64,000 nt of DNA from FEN-1219 sp963744305 (GTDB taxonomy: Bacteria; Pseudomonadota; Gammaproteobacteria; Steroidobacterales; Rariloculaceae). Positions 28,350 to 36,884 of this stretch are shown here, piece by piece. Made by a program: the position numbers and the translations under genes. Each line of letters begins with the position of its first letter. Within the stretch, counting starts at the first letter, position 1. The notes under the pieces were generated by a model. That model was not told where the DNA came from, did no database searches, and saw nothing but the letters and a program-made list of their open reading frames with translations. The stretch is from positions 1 through 64,000 of the forward strand of contig CAVUTF010000027.1 of NCBI GenBank assembly GCA_963744305.1, read 5' to 3'.

Positions 28350-29807
28350 ATGCCCAAGCCCCTCCAAAGCGTCCTCACCCTGATCAACGGCACGCGCGAC
28401 GCCATCAAGCCGAGCATTCAGACGTTCCCGCCGCTCGACGTCGAGCAGCTCGCCGCCGAGCTTTCGATCGACGAGCGAGGGCGCAAGCAAGGCGCCGAGG
28501 GCAAGCCGCGCGAGGACGCGGAGACCCCCGACTCCGAGGAGCTCGGCATAGGCGAGGAGATCGAGCGTCGCGCACGCCAGGCCGCCGAGGAGTACCGCGC
28601 ATCGCTCGAGCTCTACGAAAGCCGCATCCGCGACGCGATCATCTCCTCCGAGCTTCGCGTCGAGGTCGAGAGCGCGGGCGAGAGCGCCGTCAGCGACTTC
28701 AGCATCCGCGCCGTCAACGACGCGAATCACTTGGCGACGTTGGAGCACGAGGCAAAGGGTAGGGACTCGGAATACCGCTCGTTCCGCAGCAAGCACCGCC
28801 TCGAGCGCTTGCCTAAGATCGTGAGCCCGCGCGAGCGATTTTTTCGCGGCACGATCATCGCCATCTTCATCGTGCTCGAGTCGGTGTTGAACGGCCTCTT
28901 CTTCGCGGAGGGCAGCGAGGCAGGGCTCATCGGCGGCTTCGTGCAGGCCGTCGTGTTGTCGATATTGAACATCGGCGCCGCGATTCTGTTCGCGATCTAT
29001 GGATTGCGCTTGCTGATCTATCGCAAGCTCACGGTGAAGGCCGTCGGCCTTGTCGTGCTGCTCCTCTACGTGGGTTGGCTCTTCGGGCTCAACCTGCTGA
29101 TCGCGCATTTCCGCGACGCGTTCATCGCCACCGCTGGCAACGTCTCGGCGCCGTTGCTTTGGCAAAACTTGATCGCTGCGCCGTTGGTCTTATCCGATGC
29201 GCAATCGTGGTTGCTGGCCTTCCTCGGCGTCGGCTTCAGCTTGTCGGCGCTGATCAGCGCGTCAGGTCTCGACGATCGCTATCTCTTTTACGGCGACATC
29301 GGCCGCGCACGCGAGGAGGCGTTCGCGCGCTTCAACAACGAGAAGACGATCGCGCTCGAGGGTTTCATGACGCGACGGGACGAGGCCGTTGACCAAATGA
29401 CGCAAGTGATCGGCGCCCTGCGGCGGCAGGAGTACGACAAGCGGCTCGCGATCGACGGCCGTAACCGGCTGCATCGCGACCTCTGCGCGTACTTCGACCA
29501 TCTCGCGGCGGCTCATCAAAGGCTGGTCACGATGTATAGGGAAGCGAACGAGGAAGCCCGCAGCGTCGCCGTGCCGAAGTACTTCCGCGAGTCACCGCGG
29601 CGTCTCGCGTTCCTCGAAGCGCCGCCGCTCGCGACGGTCCCGGAGCTCGACACCGACGCGCGCGAAGCAGCGGTCGAGCGCATGCGGCACTTCATCAAGG
29701 AGGTGAATTCCGAGATGTCGAAGTATGGTGCGGCGTATCGATTCGACGACATGCCGCGTACGAGTGAGGAGGCGCATGCCGCTTCGCAGCAACCCGCGAG
29801 CGCCTAG
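28350..29807 (+). CDS. Four-TM coiled-coil membrane protein, first gene of a putative new system
   Basis: An intact 485-residue protein I do not recognise. Residues 60-150 are highly charged and helical (EEIERRARQAAEEYRASLELYESRI). Four membrane helices follow (about 172-190, 200-222, 232-254, 290-312). A second long helical region faces the cytoplasm (DIGRAREEAFARFNNEKTIALEGF, DEAVDQMTQVIGALRRQEYDKRL). The shape suggests a scaffold or sensor with two cytoplasmic coiled coils. Its end overlaps the next gene by 32 nt, so it belongs to the same operon as the VWA-like and TolQ-like genes. The start is the ATG at 28350. Confidence 0.75.
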   Translation: MPKPLQSVLTLINGTRDAIKPSIQTFPPLDVEQLAAELSIDERGRKQGAEGKPREDAETPDSEELGIGEEIERRARQAAEEYRASLELYESRIRDAIISSELRVEVESAGESAVSDFSIRAVNDANHLATLEHEAKGRDSEYRSFRSKHRLERLPKIVSPRERFFRGTIIAIFIVLESVLNGLFFAEGSEAGLIGGFVQAVVLSILNIGAAILFAIYGLRLLIYRKLTVKAVGLVVLLLYVGWLFGLNLLIAHFRDAFIATAGNVSAPLLWQNLIAAPLVLSDAQSWLLAFLGVGFSLSALISASGLDDRYLFYGDIGRAREEAFARFNNEKTIALEGFMTRRDEAVDQMTQVIGALRRQEYDKRLAIDGRNRLHRDLCAYFDHLAAAHQRLVTMYREANEEARSVAVPKYFRESPRRLAFLEAPPLATVPELDTDAREAAVERMRHFIKEVNSEMSKYGAAYRFDDMPRTSEEAHAASQQPASA

Positions 29808-30655
29808 CTCGCCGAGCGGCGAAGCCCGCTGCGCCATGCTCCGGACCGGAGCGGCCGCTCGTTACTCGCCATCGGCGCGGTTGTCGTCGTGCTGGTCGGG
29901 CTCGTCGGCGTTGCGATCGGCGCGTATGTCTTGAGCCAACGTTCCTACGTTGCGACAAACGCGGAGACGTTGTGTCCGATCGACGAGCCGCCGGCCGAAG
30001 TCGTCGCCGTGATTCTGGACATGTCGGATCGACTCACCGAAGTGCAGTTGCTCTCGGTGCGCAATCATCTGATCGGCTGATGTATACCGAGCTGCCTCGC
30101 TTTACGTACGTCGAGGCGTACGCGGTGCAAGCCCGGGCCGGCGTCGTGGCCGAACCGGTGATCGGCCTCTGCAACCCCGGCAAAGGCGACGATCTGAACC
30201 GCATCTACCAAAACCCCGAGCTCGCGCGCAGGCGCTGGGAGCAAGACTTCGCCGCGGTGCTGGCGGCGAAGCTCGACGAGCTGCTGGCCGCGCCCGACAG
30301 TGCGTCATCCCCGATCTTCGAGGCCGTTCAGGCCGTCGCCGTGCGATCCTTCAACAAACCCGAGTACGACGGCGTGCCGAAGCGCCTGATCGTCGTGTCG
30401 GACCTGCTCCAGAACGTGCCAGCCAAAGGCGCGGGCGCAAGCCACTACCGCGGCGTTCCCGATTTCGACGACTTCAAGGGCTCGCCGTACTTTTCCCAAG
30501 TGCGCGCGGATCTCAACGCGGTCCGCGTGCATCTCTACTACATGAACCGTTCCGATCACAGGATCCAAGGCGCGGAGCACATTCAGTTCTGGGACGACTA
30601 CTTCGGCGCGCAAGGCGCGACGGTTGAAACCGTCGAGCGGATTTTCGGTGACTAG
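29776..30655 (+). CDS. Membrane-anchored VWA-like protein, second gene of putative system (two frameshifts)
   Basis: A short arginine/proline-rich start (ATG 29776) is followed, after a shift near 29850, by one membrane helix (LLAIGAVVVVLVGLVGVAIGAYV). A von Willebrand A-like domain follows: VVAVILDMSD with a D-x-S-D MIDAS-like motif, LPRFTYVEAYAVQA, NPGKGDDLNRIYQNPE, SSPIFEAVQAVAV, and RLIVVSDLLQN as the second strand with Asp. It ends LNAVRVHLYYMNRSDHRIQG and FWDDYFGAQGA. A second shift lies at about 30075, where VRNHL continues as DRLMYTEL. The stop overlaps the next GTG by one base (TAGTG). It probably binds metal and partners at the membrane. The VWA assignment is by pattern, not search. 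Confidence 0.65.
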
Positions 30656-31871
30656 TGGCTGACCCGATCTTCAACGAGCGTCTCGGCCGGGTCGGGAGAG
30701 TCGACTCGACATCTACCTGTTCTTTCTCGCGTTTTTGGGCGGGCTTGCGCTCTACGCCGCGCTCAAGTGGTTCGGGCTCGGGCAGCTGAGCCAGACGCTC
30801 GCGATCATCTCGGTGATGTTCGCGTACGCCGCCACGGTCGCGAAGGTACCGAGGCTCAGAGTCCGCTTGGATCAGGCCGGCGACAACGCGTACTACTTGG
30901 GACTGCTGTTCACGCTCGTGAGCATGGCCGTCGCGCTCTACGAGTTCAGCGGCACCGCGCTCGGTGATCCGGCGGCGACGGCGCGCACGGGCGTGGAGTC
31001 GATCATCGCGAACTTCGGTGTCGCGCTCGGGAGCACGATCGCCGGCATTTTTCTGCGCGTGCTGCTGCACCAGATGCGCGTGGATCCCGCGGACGTCGAG
31101 AACATGACGCGCATCGAGCTCGCGGATGCGTCCAAGCGCGTGAAGGCGCAACTGGATCAGGTGAGCGGCAACATCGCGCTCTTCCAAGGGCAAGCGGGGC
31201 AGCGCATGAACGACGTGATCGCGAGCGCCGGCGAGGCTGTCAACAAGGTGCTGACTGCGTTCACCACCGACGTCGGCGCCGCGATGGTGGAGCTCCTGAA
31301 GAAAACGGAGGAAGCTCAGAGAGACGTTCTCACGCGCACCGCCGGAGCGGCGGAGAAGCTGGACGCGATGGCGGAAGGCGCCCGCGCCGCGATCAATCGC
31401 TTGAAAGAGGTGGCGCCCCCGCCGCAGCGGCTCGCGACGCGGCTGAACAAGGTGTGCGACAGCCTCGATGCGCTGTCGGAGCCGATCCAGGCGATCACGG
31501 GCTCGTTGCAGCAGACGACCGCCGAGGTCACGAAGGCGATGCAGCAGATCGGCGCCGCGGCCAGCCAGCTCGATGCCGCGAGCCGCGAAAGCCGCGAGCA
31601 GCAGGCGCTGATTCTGCGGCACGTCTCCGAAGCCGCGGAGCAGTTCCGCCAGGCGCTCGGCGCGGCGGGGGAGACGTTGCGTCAGGACAAGGCGGTGCTC
31701 GCGGAGCTGGAGAGCCAGGCACGCGAGTCGTCCGCGGAAGCCGTGCGAGTGCACGAGGCGGCGAACCGAGTCATGCAAGCCTTCACCGACATAACGCGGG
31801 AGCTGACGGCGCTCGTGCGGGCGGCGTCGGCCCCGTCGCCCGTCGCACGTGCCGTGGAGAAGGCAAAATGA
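30655..31871 (+). CDS. MotA/TolQ/ExbB-like membrane protein with long coiled coil, third gene of putative system
   Basis: Helices 1 and 2 are IYLFFLAFLGGLALYAAL and TLAIISVMFAYAATVA. The TolQ/MotA-like core is YLGLLFTLVSMAVALYEF and, after a polar loop, SIIANFGVALGSTIAGIFLRVLL. From about residue 145 to 400 the protein is one long helical tail rich in Gln, Ala and Glu. This layout resembles ZorA of Zorya, which is a proton-driven stator with a coiled-coil tail. The GTG at 30655 starts translation, and a one-base shift near 30700 precedes the main frame. The stop overlaps the next ATG by 4 nt. The ion-channel role is inference from the helix pattern. Confidence 0.65.
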
Positions 31872-32751
31872 GCACTAATCTCGACGGCCGCATCGGCGAG
31901 CAGCACACGGCGTACCGCAGGGGCCTCGTGCTCGGTCTCACGATGGCCGAAGTCGGTATTCTCATTATCTTCATATTGCTGCTGCTCATCGCGTTCGACT
32001 TTCTACAGCGTGACGAGATCTTGCGGCCGTTTGCGAACAAGACACCGGTCGAGCCGGCGCGCGTCGAGGCGCTGTTGCACGCGGAAGCCGCGCTCGAGGA
32101 GATCGGCGAAGCGCTTGGCGTCGCGCCGGCGGAGCTGCCCGACGATTTCACGCGCCTCGTGCGTGTCGTGGACGCCGCCGCGCAAAGCCCTGGCGGACAA
32201 ACGGTGTTATCGGAGGCGCAGGAGCTTCTCAAGGAAATGGAGCGTGCGGTTGCGCGCGTCGAGCGCGCGGCGCAGGCGATGGAGGCGGGACGCGGCGGCC
32301 AAGTGGCGGAGGAGCTTCAGTCGTTGAGCTATCGCGTCGAGAATCAGGAAGGCCTCCTCACGCGCTACGAGAACCAGCTCGCGAGACTCGGGCAAGGCAT
32401 CGGCGGTCGTCCATGCTGGGTGCAGGAGAACGGCGAGATCGATCTGCTTTACGATGTGGTTCTGCGCAGCGACGGGATCGCCATGCGCGAGCGCGCGAAT
32501 CCGCATCGCGCCGCGGAGCGCGCGCGGCTTCCGATGCCGAACGTCGACCCCGCCGAATCGCTGACGAAGAGCGAGTTTCTGCGGCGCACCAAGCCCCTAT
32601 ATGACCACGCGAAGCGGGAAAACTGCGTGCACTTCGTACGGGTGTACGACGCCCGGCGCCCCACGAGAAGGACGTGTTCATCGGCCTGCTGCTGACAGTC
32701 GAGGGTCACTTCTACAAATCATTTCCGCCAAATGCCGTCGCACCTTTCTGA
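31868..32751 (+). CDS. Single-TM partner protein (MotB/TolR position), fourth gene of putative system (one frameshift)
   Basis: The N-terminal cytoplasmic segment and one membrane helix (residues 24-44, LTMAEVGILIIFILLLLIAF) are followed by an Asp in the DFLQ sequence. A helical periplasmic region of about 130 residues (RVEALLHAEAALEEIG, AQELLKEMERAVARVERA) follows. The C-terminal domain has PCWVQENGEIDLLYDVVL, LTKSEFLRRTKPLYDHAKRENCVHFVRVYDA and, after a one-base shift near 32660, HEKDVFIGLLLTVEGHFYKSF to a TGA at 32749. The topology is that of MotB/ZorB/TolR, but no OmpA peptidoglycan motif is visible; the C-terminal domain is one I do not recognise. Confidence 0.65.
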
Positions 32752-32980
32752 AAGCCGGCGCCGACGAAGCGCCACTGAAGATGCCCATGCGCGCGCGCTC
32801 GAGGCATCTCTCGCATCGTTGCGCAGCGCAGTCGAAGAATACGCCGCGCAGCATCGCGGTCCGTCTGACCGCCGCAGACGCGGCGGCGGCGCCGAGGCAG
32901 CGCATCCACCCTTGATGGCTCGCGTGGCGGCGTGGCTGCGAGCCATCGCCAGGAAGGCTGCTCGCTTGGAGCGGAAATAG
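32732..32980 (+). CDS. Small basic protein in putative system
   Basis: An 82-residue open frame overlapping the preceding gene by 20 nt and ending 8 nt before the GTG of the NTPase. It has a helical centre (ALEASLASLRSAVEEYAAQ), an Arg-rich loop and an amphipathic basic C-terminus (MARVAAWLRAIARKAARL). No family is recognised. It fits the operon spacing but could be a chance frame. Confidence 0.4.
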   Translation: MPSHLSESRRRRSATEDAHARALEASLASLRSAVEEYAAQHRGPSDRRRRGGGAEAAHPPLMARVAAWLRAIARKAARLERK

Positions 32981-32988
32981 ATAAACGA

Positions 32989-34090
32989 GTGAGACGCCCT
33001 TTCCCGTCTCGCCGCTCGATATTTCCGCCGCGCCCGCGCGGCATGAAAGGACGTAGCGCCGAGGTGAGCACGCTCGCACGCACGATCGCCGCTACACGAC
33101 CCACGCGCATCGCATTGGTCGGTTCGGGCGGGAGCGGCAAGTCGATGTTGGCGGCGGCGCTCGGTCACCGCCTGCGCGCCGCGTTCGGCGGCCGCGTCGA
33201 TTGGTTCCGCTCCGGCGGCTGGGGTTTTTACACGTTGAGCGAAATGCTGGCGCTGCGCTTCGGCACCGGGCGCGGCGATGGTCGCGTGCAGCGATTGCAG
33301 CAATTCCTGGCGCGCGGCCCGCAGCGGCTGATCGTGCTCGACAACCACGAAAACGATGCCGCCGTAGCGCGCCTGTTCGAGGCGATCTCCGACTCCAAGG
33401 CAACCTTCGTCATCACCGCTCGCCGCTGCCTGCTCGCGGGCGTATTGATCTTCCCCGTCGTTGCGCCGCTCGTAACCTCCGGCGCGAGTGCGTTTCCCGC
33501 GTGGCAGCCCTCACTCGTCTCTTGCGCTGGAACCCGCTGGCGCTCGACATCGCCGACGGCATCGTGACGTCGCGTGCGGCGAGCGTGAAGGCGCTCGGCG
33601 AGTTTTTGCGCGCCGCCGGTGTGACACAAGTGCGGAGCGCTGGAGCACGAGGACGACTTACCCGGAAATCGCACTGCTCGTCGATTGGGCTTGGCCGCGC
33701 TTGAGCGTCGCAGCTCGCCGCACGCTCGCCGTGCTCGCGCACGTGGAAGGCGACCACGTGGACGCGGTGTCGCTGGCGAAGCTTGCACGAGTCGCGCGGC
33801 TCGGTCCGGCGCTGGCCGCGCTCGAGCGCTGGCACCTGGTGCAACAGCCGGTGCGCGAACGCTACGCTTGCACGCGGTGGTTCGTCACGCGGTCGCACGC
33901 CGCACGAAGCCTGATGCCGAGCGCGTCTTTTCGCACTACGTAACGCTGCTCGAGCAGCAACCCGGAACGCCTGGATCTCGAGCAGTCCCACCTATTCGCA
34001 GCCATGGAGCACGCCTCTCGGAAGAACGACATGAACGCGCTGTTGCGCATCGAAGCGCTCGCGCGCAGGCTCAGCGATGCGGTGAGCTGA
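32989..34090 (+). pseudogene. STAND/NB-ARC-type NTPase, frameshifted, last gene of putative system
   Basis: The N-terminus contains SIFPPRPRGMKGRSAEVSTLARTIAA. The Walker A is ALVGSGGSGKSMLAAALG (about residues 40-57) and the Walker B-like strand is RLIVLDNHEND. VITARRCLL matches sensor 1 of NB-ARC domains. A winged-helix-like part follows in other frames (NPLALDIADGIV, ALLVDWAWPRLSVAARRTLAVLAHVEGD), then helical segments LERWHLVQQPVRERY and HYVTLLEQQPERLDLEQSHLFAAMEHASR. Four or five single-base shifts break it. The start could be the GTG at 32989 or ATG at 33043. STAND ATPases act as oligomerising sensors in immunity. Its 5' end is copied at 39202. Confidence 0.72.
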
Positions 34091-34104
34091 AGACCGCTCA
34101 CCGT

Positions 34105-34157
34105 GACGGAATTTTGGGGCTGGCTATCGCCCTGACGAACCGTCTTGAAATTCCGTC
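34105..34157. repeat. 10-bp perfect inverted repeat after the putative system
   Basis: GACGGAATTT at 34105-34114 and AAATTCCGTC at 34148-34157, with a 33-nt spacer, lie just past the NTPase stop. It could be a terminator-like hairpin or an element boundary. No poly-T run follows. Confidence 0.45.
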
Positions 34158-34208
34158 CCAATGCGGCCGCCCGATTGTGTCTCCTTCACGTGATAATCCG
34201 TACGGGGG

Positions 34209-34763
34209 TTACAACTCTTCATCCACCCAGAACCGCGTGCCGGAAACGTCGGCCGACGCCATCAGGCCCTTCTCGCCCAGCGTGTACACGATCGTGCCGT
34301 CGATGAAGCCCGAGCCGGCGCCCGCGGTATCGCTGCCCGCGACGGCGTTGGCCGCCGCACGAGCGTCCCACCCTCCGTCGATGAAGGTCTTGAGCCGATC
34401 GGCGGTCTCGAACAGGATCACCATGTCGTACTTTTGTGCGCCGAAGCCGAGGCCGACGCCGCCCATCCCCATCTTCATGTAAACCGTGTCGCCCGTGGTC
34501 TTATTGACGGTAACGCCCGAGCCGCCGCCTCCGGTTACGAAGAAGCCCGCTTTGGTCACGGCGAACACGGCATACCCGACAGCGTCGTCATAGAGCGCCT
34601 TCGAGCCCTTGACCTGCATGAACAGCCCGTCGAGCGTCGCCGCCGCGTGTGTGCGCAGCTCCTCTCGTTGCTGTTCGTCCGTGCTTCGCGCGAACGCAGG
34701 CCCGGCAGTCAGCAACGCGGTAACGACCGTCCCGAGCGCGAATCGTGGTAGCAACATCTTCAT
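34209..34763 (-). CDS. SYLF/YSC84-domain lipid-binding protein
   Basis: A 184-residue secreted protein. The signal peptide (MLLPRFALGTVVTALLTAG) ends near AFA. The SYLF (DUF500) domain fills the rest: SKALYDDAVGYAVFAVTKAGFFVTGGGG, GVTVN.TTGDTVYMKMGMGGVGLGFGAQKYDMVILFE, and a C-terminal YTLGEKGLMASADVSGTRFW. SYLF domains bind membrane lipids; the bacterial role is unknown. The ATG at 34763 with upstream GGAG is chosen as the start. The reading frame is, however, open without a stop into the PRC-barrel gene upstream. Confidence 0.85.
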   Translation of the reverse strand: MKMLLPRFALGTVVTALLTAGPAFARSTDEQQREELRTHAAATLDGLFMQVKGSKALYDDAVGYAVFAVTKAGFFVTGGGGSGVTVNKTTGDTVYMKMGMGGVGLGFGAQKYDMVILFETADRLKTFIDGGWDARAAANAVAGSDTAGAGSGFIDGTIVYTLGEKGLMASADVSGTRFWVDEEL

Positions 34764-35279
34764 ACAATCCGCTCCGCGCGCCGCTCGTCCGATTCTGCGT
34801 AGAGCTGTCCAATCGGCAATATCGGCTGCAATGTCGTCCCTTCGCAGGCGCTCGGCAGTTTTCGTTCCGTAGTAACGGTGGATTTCCTGTTCCCAAGACT
34901 GGTCCGCCATGTTCGGCCACTGGTCCTTGTGGAATCCCGGCGCACGTCTGAGGCGATCCTTTGCCGTGTTCAGGACGAAGCGTTTGTTCTCCGTGTCGAG
35001 CGTCAACGCGCTCCACGGCACGGCGAAAAGCTTTGCTCCCATACCAAGGAAAGTGCTGAAGGAGAGGACGGCGTAGCTGATGTTTCCGTTGGACATGTCC
35101 AACATGATCTCCTTGATATTGCCGAGGTCTTCGCCTTCGTTGTTGTAGACGTCATTGCCGATCAGCGTCGTCGCACCCATTAGGTCGGGTCCCGGCCCCC
35201 CCCGCTGCATGGCCGGTCCGGGCGCAGTGCCGGTTTCACCTGTGTTGATGCCGTAGGTAGCTTGACCTTCGTCGTTCAT
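34764..35279 (-). CDS. PRC-barrel domain protein (frame runs into the SYLF gene)
   Basis: The first 35 residues are Gly/Pro-rich (MNDEGQATYGINTG). The PRC barrel follows (MGATTLIGNDVYNNEGEDLGNIKEIMLDMSNGNISYAVLSF, FAVPWSALTLD, FVLNTAKDRLRRAPGF). The tail NMADQSWEQEIHRYYGTK is the usual end of this family. No stop follows; the frame continues for about 30 residues into the signal peptide of the SYLF gene. A fused protein would bury that signal peptide, so I infer a lost stop (frameshift) rather than a true fusion. PRC-barrel proteins of this type are stress- or surface-associated. Confidence 0.78.
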
Positions 35280-35430
35280 GTTCGGCTCCTGCCAAGAAAA
35301 AGAGGGTTGGCCGGTAGTTACGCACGAAGTCTGTCGCGGGGTCTGTACGCCAGCGCACACCGCGCGCGTGGGCGTGAAGCGCAGTGAGGTGGTCGTTGAC
35401 CAACACGCGCCCCGTGGGTGAGCGGAACGC

Positions 35431-36591
35431 TCAGTTCCCGATGAAGCTTCCTCTGTAGATGTAGTTCATCGCCAGAGTGTGGATGAAGCCTGCGAGCTCG
35501 ACCAAGATCGCATCGCGCTCCGACAAGGCGTACGTCAACTTCAACTCCGCCGCGCGATCGATCAGGTGATCGACGAGCTTCCAGAGCAGCTCGGGCGTGA
35601 GTCCCGTCCAGCGGTAGGCGACGCCCACCAGCGCGTCGCGTTGCCTGCGCAAGAGTAGCGCTGCGTCGCCCGTGCGCGGCGCATCTTGTGCGGTTGCTGT
35701 TGGCGCTGCCGAGTCCGTACGGCGCGCGAAGATCAAGCGCAGGTCGCCGTCGAGGCTGCGCGGGATGCGCACGTCGCCGACCTCGAACGACTCGTAGAAC
35801 TCCTGCACCGTCGCTTGATCTCGTTCGCTTCGTAGTCGATCGCGGTGCTCGTGACGTCGGGAGTCGTGTCCTTCATCGCAGCGAGCATGCGATCGCAGTA
35901 CTCGAGCTTCGCAAGCGCGCCGGTGAATCGGCGTAGAGCTCGCGCCAGGCCGACTCGGGCGTCATCCACACCGCGAAGGTCTCGGCCCAATCCTCGTCGG
36001 GGTGCGTCTGCGCGTAGCCACCGGGTAGGTGGCGCACGAAGTCGTGCTGAACGGCAGCGCTTTGTACTCCTGCGGGTACGGCCGCGACATCGGTCCGAAG
36101 AGACGCGTCCACTCCTCGCTCGTGTATAGGCGGTACGCGTAGTTCACGACGTGGCCCATCTCGTGCCGGAGGTAGCGCAGGATGTCCTCCTCGTCTTGGC
36201 CCTCGACCAGGCCGCCTTTCAATCCGTGCACGCGCAGTAGCTCTGCGTCGGCCAAATAGAAAGGGATGCCGATCGCGACGGTACCTTCCGGCACGCCCCA
36301 CTCGTCGGTGAGGTAGAAGCGCGGCTCGAGTGCCGTAATCCCGCGCTCGCGCATCTCGGCGCGGAAGCGCTCGATGATCTGCTCGAGCGGGCGTCCCTCG
36401 ATGCGCAGGTCGAAGTCGCAGATCCGGCGATTCAAGATCTCGGACGGGATCTCATCTTCGATGTACGACTCGACGAACGGAGCCGCGACGGCTGTGAGCT
36501 CGAGCGCCGGTTCCGCTCCCACATCATCGGAGGCACGAGCCGCGTTCGCAGCGACGTCAGTAAACTCGTTGCCGAGTAGCTGAACCTTCAT
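35431..36591 (-). pseudogene. Putative zinc metallopeptidase, frameshifted
   Basis: The N-terminal half (ATG 36591) reads cleanly: FVESYIEDEIPSEILNRRICDFDLRIEGRPLEQIIERF, then the zinc site YLRHEMGHVVNYAYRLY (HExxH-type, with the Tyr seen in related putative zinc peptidases). After shifts near 36040, 35925 and 35815 come HPDEDWAETFAVWMTPESAW, with the DEDWAE third-ligand segment, then LAKLEYCDRMLAAMKD. The C-terminal segment is LTYALSERDAILVELAGFIHTLAMNYIYRG. Length about 380 aa. It has no signal peptide. The peptidase role follows from the HEMGH and DWAE motifs; the substrate is unknown. Confidence 0.72.
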
Positions 36592-36707
36592 GCTCCATCT
36601 TCACCCTCTCGGAAACGGCAGACAAGCGAGCCTATACTTCTCGCCACCGCGGCTGCGAACAAACCACAACGACAGGAGGCCCAGAAAGATTGCGCAGGCG
36701 ACCCATC

Positions 36708-36884
36708 ATGGCCTTTGCCGCAGTTCTCGCCGTTGCCGTCACGCCACTGTTCGCCCAATCCCCGGGCGAAGCACGTCTGAGCTCGGAGCAGCTCGCCGGC
36801 GCCGGCCTCAACCCGCAAATCGCAGCGGCGGCTCCGGCAGCGGCCCCACCTGCGCAAGTACAACAAGGCGGAGCATGGCCCTAA
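36708..36884 (+). CDS. Short secreted or periplasmic protein upstream of kinase
   Basis: About 58 residues. A signal peptide (MAFAAVLAVAVTPLFAQ) is followed by a short Ala/Pro-rich mature part (LSSEQLAGAGLNPQIAAAAP). An AGGAGG lies upstream near 36673. The stop overlaps the kinase ATG by 10 nt, suggesting co-translation. No family is recognised. Confidence 0.5.
   Translation: MAFAAVLAVAVTPLFAQSPGEARLSSEQLAGAGLNPQIAAAAPAAAPPAQVQQGGAWP

Noticed and set aside
34209..35360. True PRC-SYLF fusion protein
   Set aside because: The junction contains a standard signal peptide with its own ATG and upstream GGAG, so two genes are more likely.
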